This document shows positions 63,907 through 64,000 of a DNA stretch of 64,000 nucleotides, piece by piece. The position numbers were made by a program, and so were the translations under genes. Source of the stretch: Pseudisothecium myosuroides (Eukaryota > Streptophyta > Bryopsida > Hypnales > Lembophyllaceae); NCBI GenBank assembly GCA_951799445.1, contig CATOGU010000128.1, positions 83,001-147,000 on the forward strand, given 5' to 3'. The notes beneath the pieces are model-generated. The model did not search any database and was not told the DNA's origin. It saw only the letters and a program-made list of their open reading frames with translations. How positions within the stretch are numbered: the first letter of the stretch is position 1; the number at the start of each line of letters is the position of its first letter.

Positions 63907-64000
63907 CATGTGCTCTTTGAATGTCCATCCTGCCCACATCTCCAACAATGTACAGTCCCTGATGGCTTGGTCTCAGCCAAACTGGTAGTAACAGCAGGGG
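63907..64000 (-). mobile_element. second copy of the Gag zinc-knuckle region
   Basis: The last 94 bases match 42769-42862 with about five substitutions, starting exactly in the first CCHC knuckle. The copy is 3'-truncated in element orientation and continues beyond the window. The substitutions do not obviously disrupt the reading frame. Confidence 0.9.

Noticed and set aside
1..64000. tRNA genes and bacterial-type operons
   Set aside because: No cloverleaf with conserved GGTTCRANTC-type arms was recognised by eye, and no gene order suggests operons; a covariance-model scan would be needed to exclude tRNAs.

Overview
This is a repeat-rich nuclear window from a streptophyte. The LSU rRNA piece reads like land-plant 28S. 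Fragments of PsbO, SEC5 and a BRM/SYD-type SNF2 ATPase are clearly plant-type, and the PsbO exon mixes land-plant-like and green-alga-like residues. Together with a cytosine methyltransferase carried in a retrotransposon polyprotein, this points to a charophyte alga (for example Charales). That assignment is inference; no single marker proves it.

Layout. From 0.3 to 3.2 kb there is a tandem duplication and two decayed genes with stops or frameshifts, one with a MITE in an intron. From 7.4 to 11.3 kb lies the only plausible host-type gene model: three exons joined by phase-0 introns, encoding a long disordered N-terminus and a C-terminal FCP1/NLIF-type HAD phosphatase domain. A degenerate relative of that domain follows, and the locus is studded with a short palindrome centred on GGGATCCC. 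From 12 to 38 kb the DNA is AT-rich and packed with non-autonomous elements. Most begin TTAA-CCCC and end GGGG-TTAA (piggyBac-like target site and ends), often sharing one TTAA between neighbours. Two are head-to-head hairpins, one with 756-bp arms. A 28S rRNA pseudogene fused to a satellite array lies at 28.6-30.2 kb.

From 39.9 to 43.9 kb, minus strand, is the most striking object: a Gag - zinc knuckle - aspartic protease - C5 cytosine DNA methyltransferase polyprotein with methyltransferase motifs I, IV, VI, VIII, IX and X visible and no reverse transcriptase. A second copy of its zinc-knuckle DNA starts at 63.907 kb and runs off the window.

From 45 to 64 kb the window is a mosaic of single-exon or partial-exon pieces of unrelated genes on both strands (a His-rich tail, SAM synthetase, mitochondrial ClpP, SEC5, PsbO, SNF2 ATPase, several unknown), a Ty3/gypsy RT fragment, a possible LINE RT fragment, satellites, a reversed 5.8S rRNA and a 203-bp perfect palindrome. 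This looks like gene-fragment capture or nested insertion; a chimeric assembly is the alternative.

Apart from the phosphatase-like gene and the methyltransferase polyprotein, nothing here looks like an intact working gene. Only the first has a host-gene exon-intron structure.
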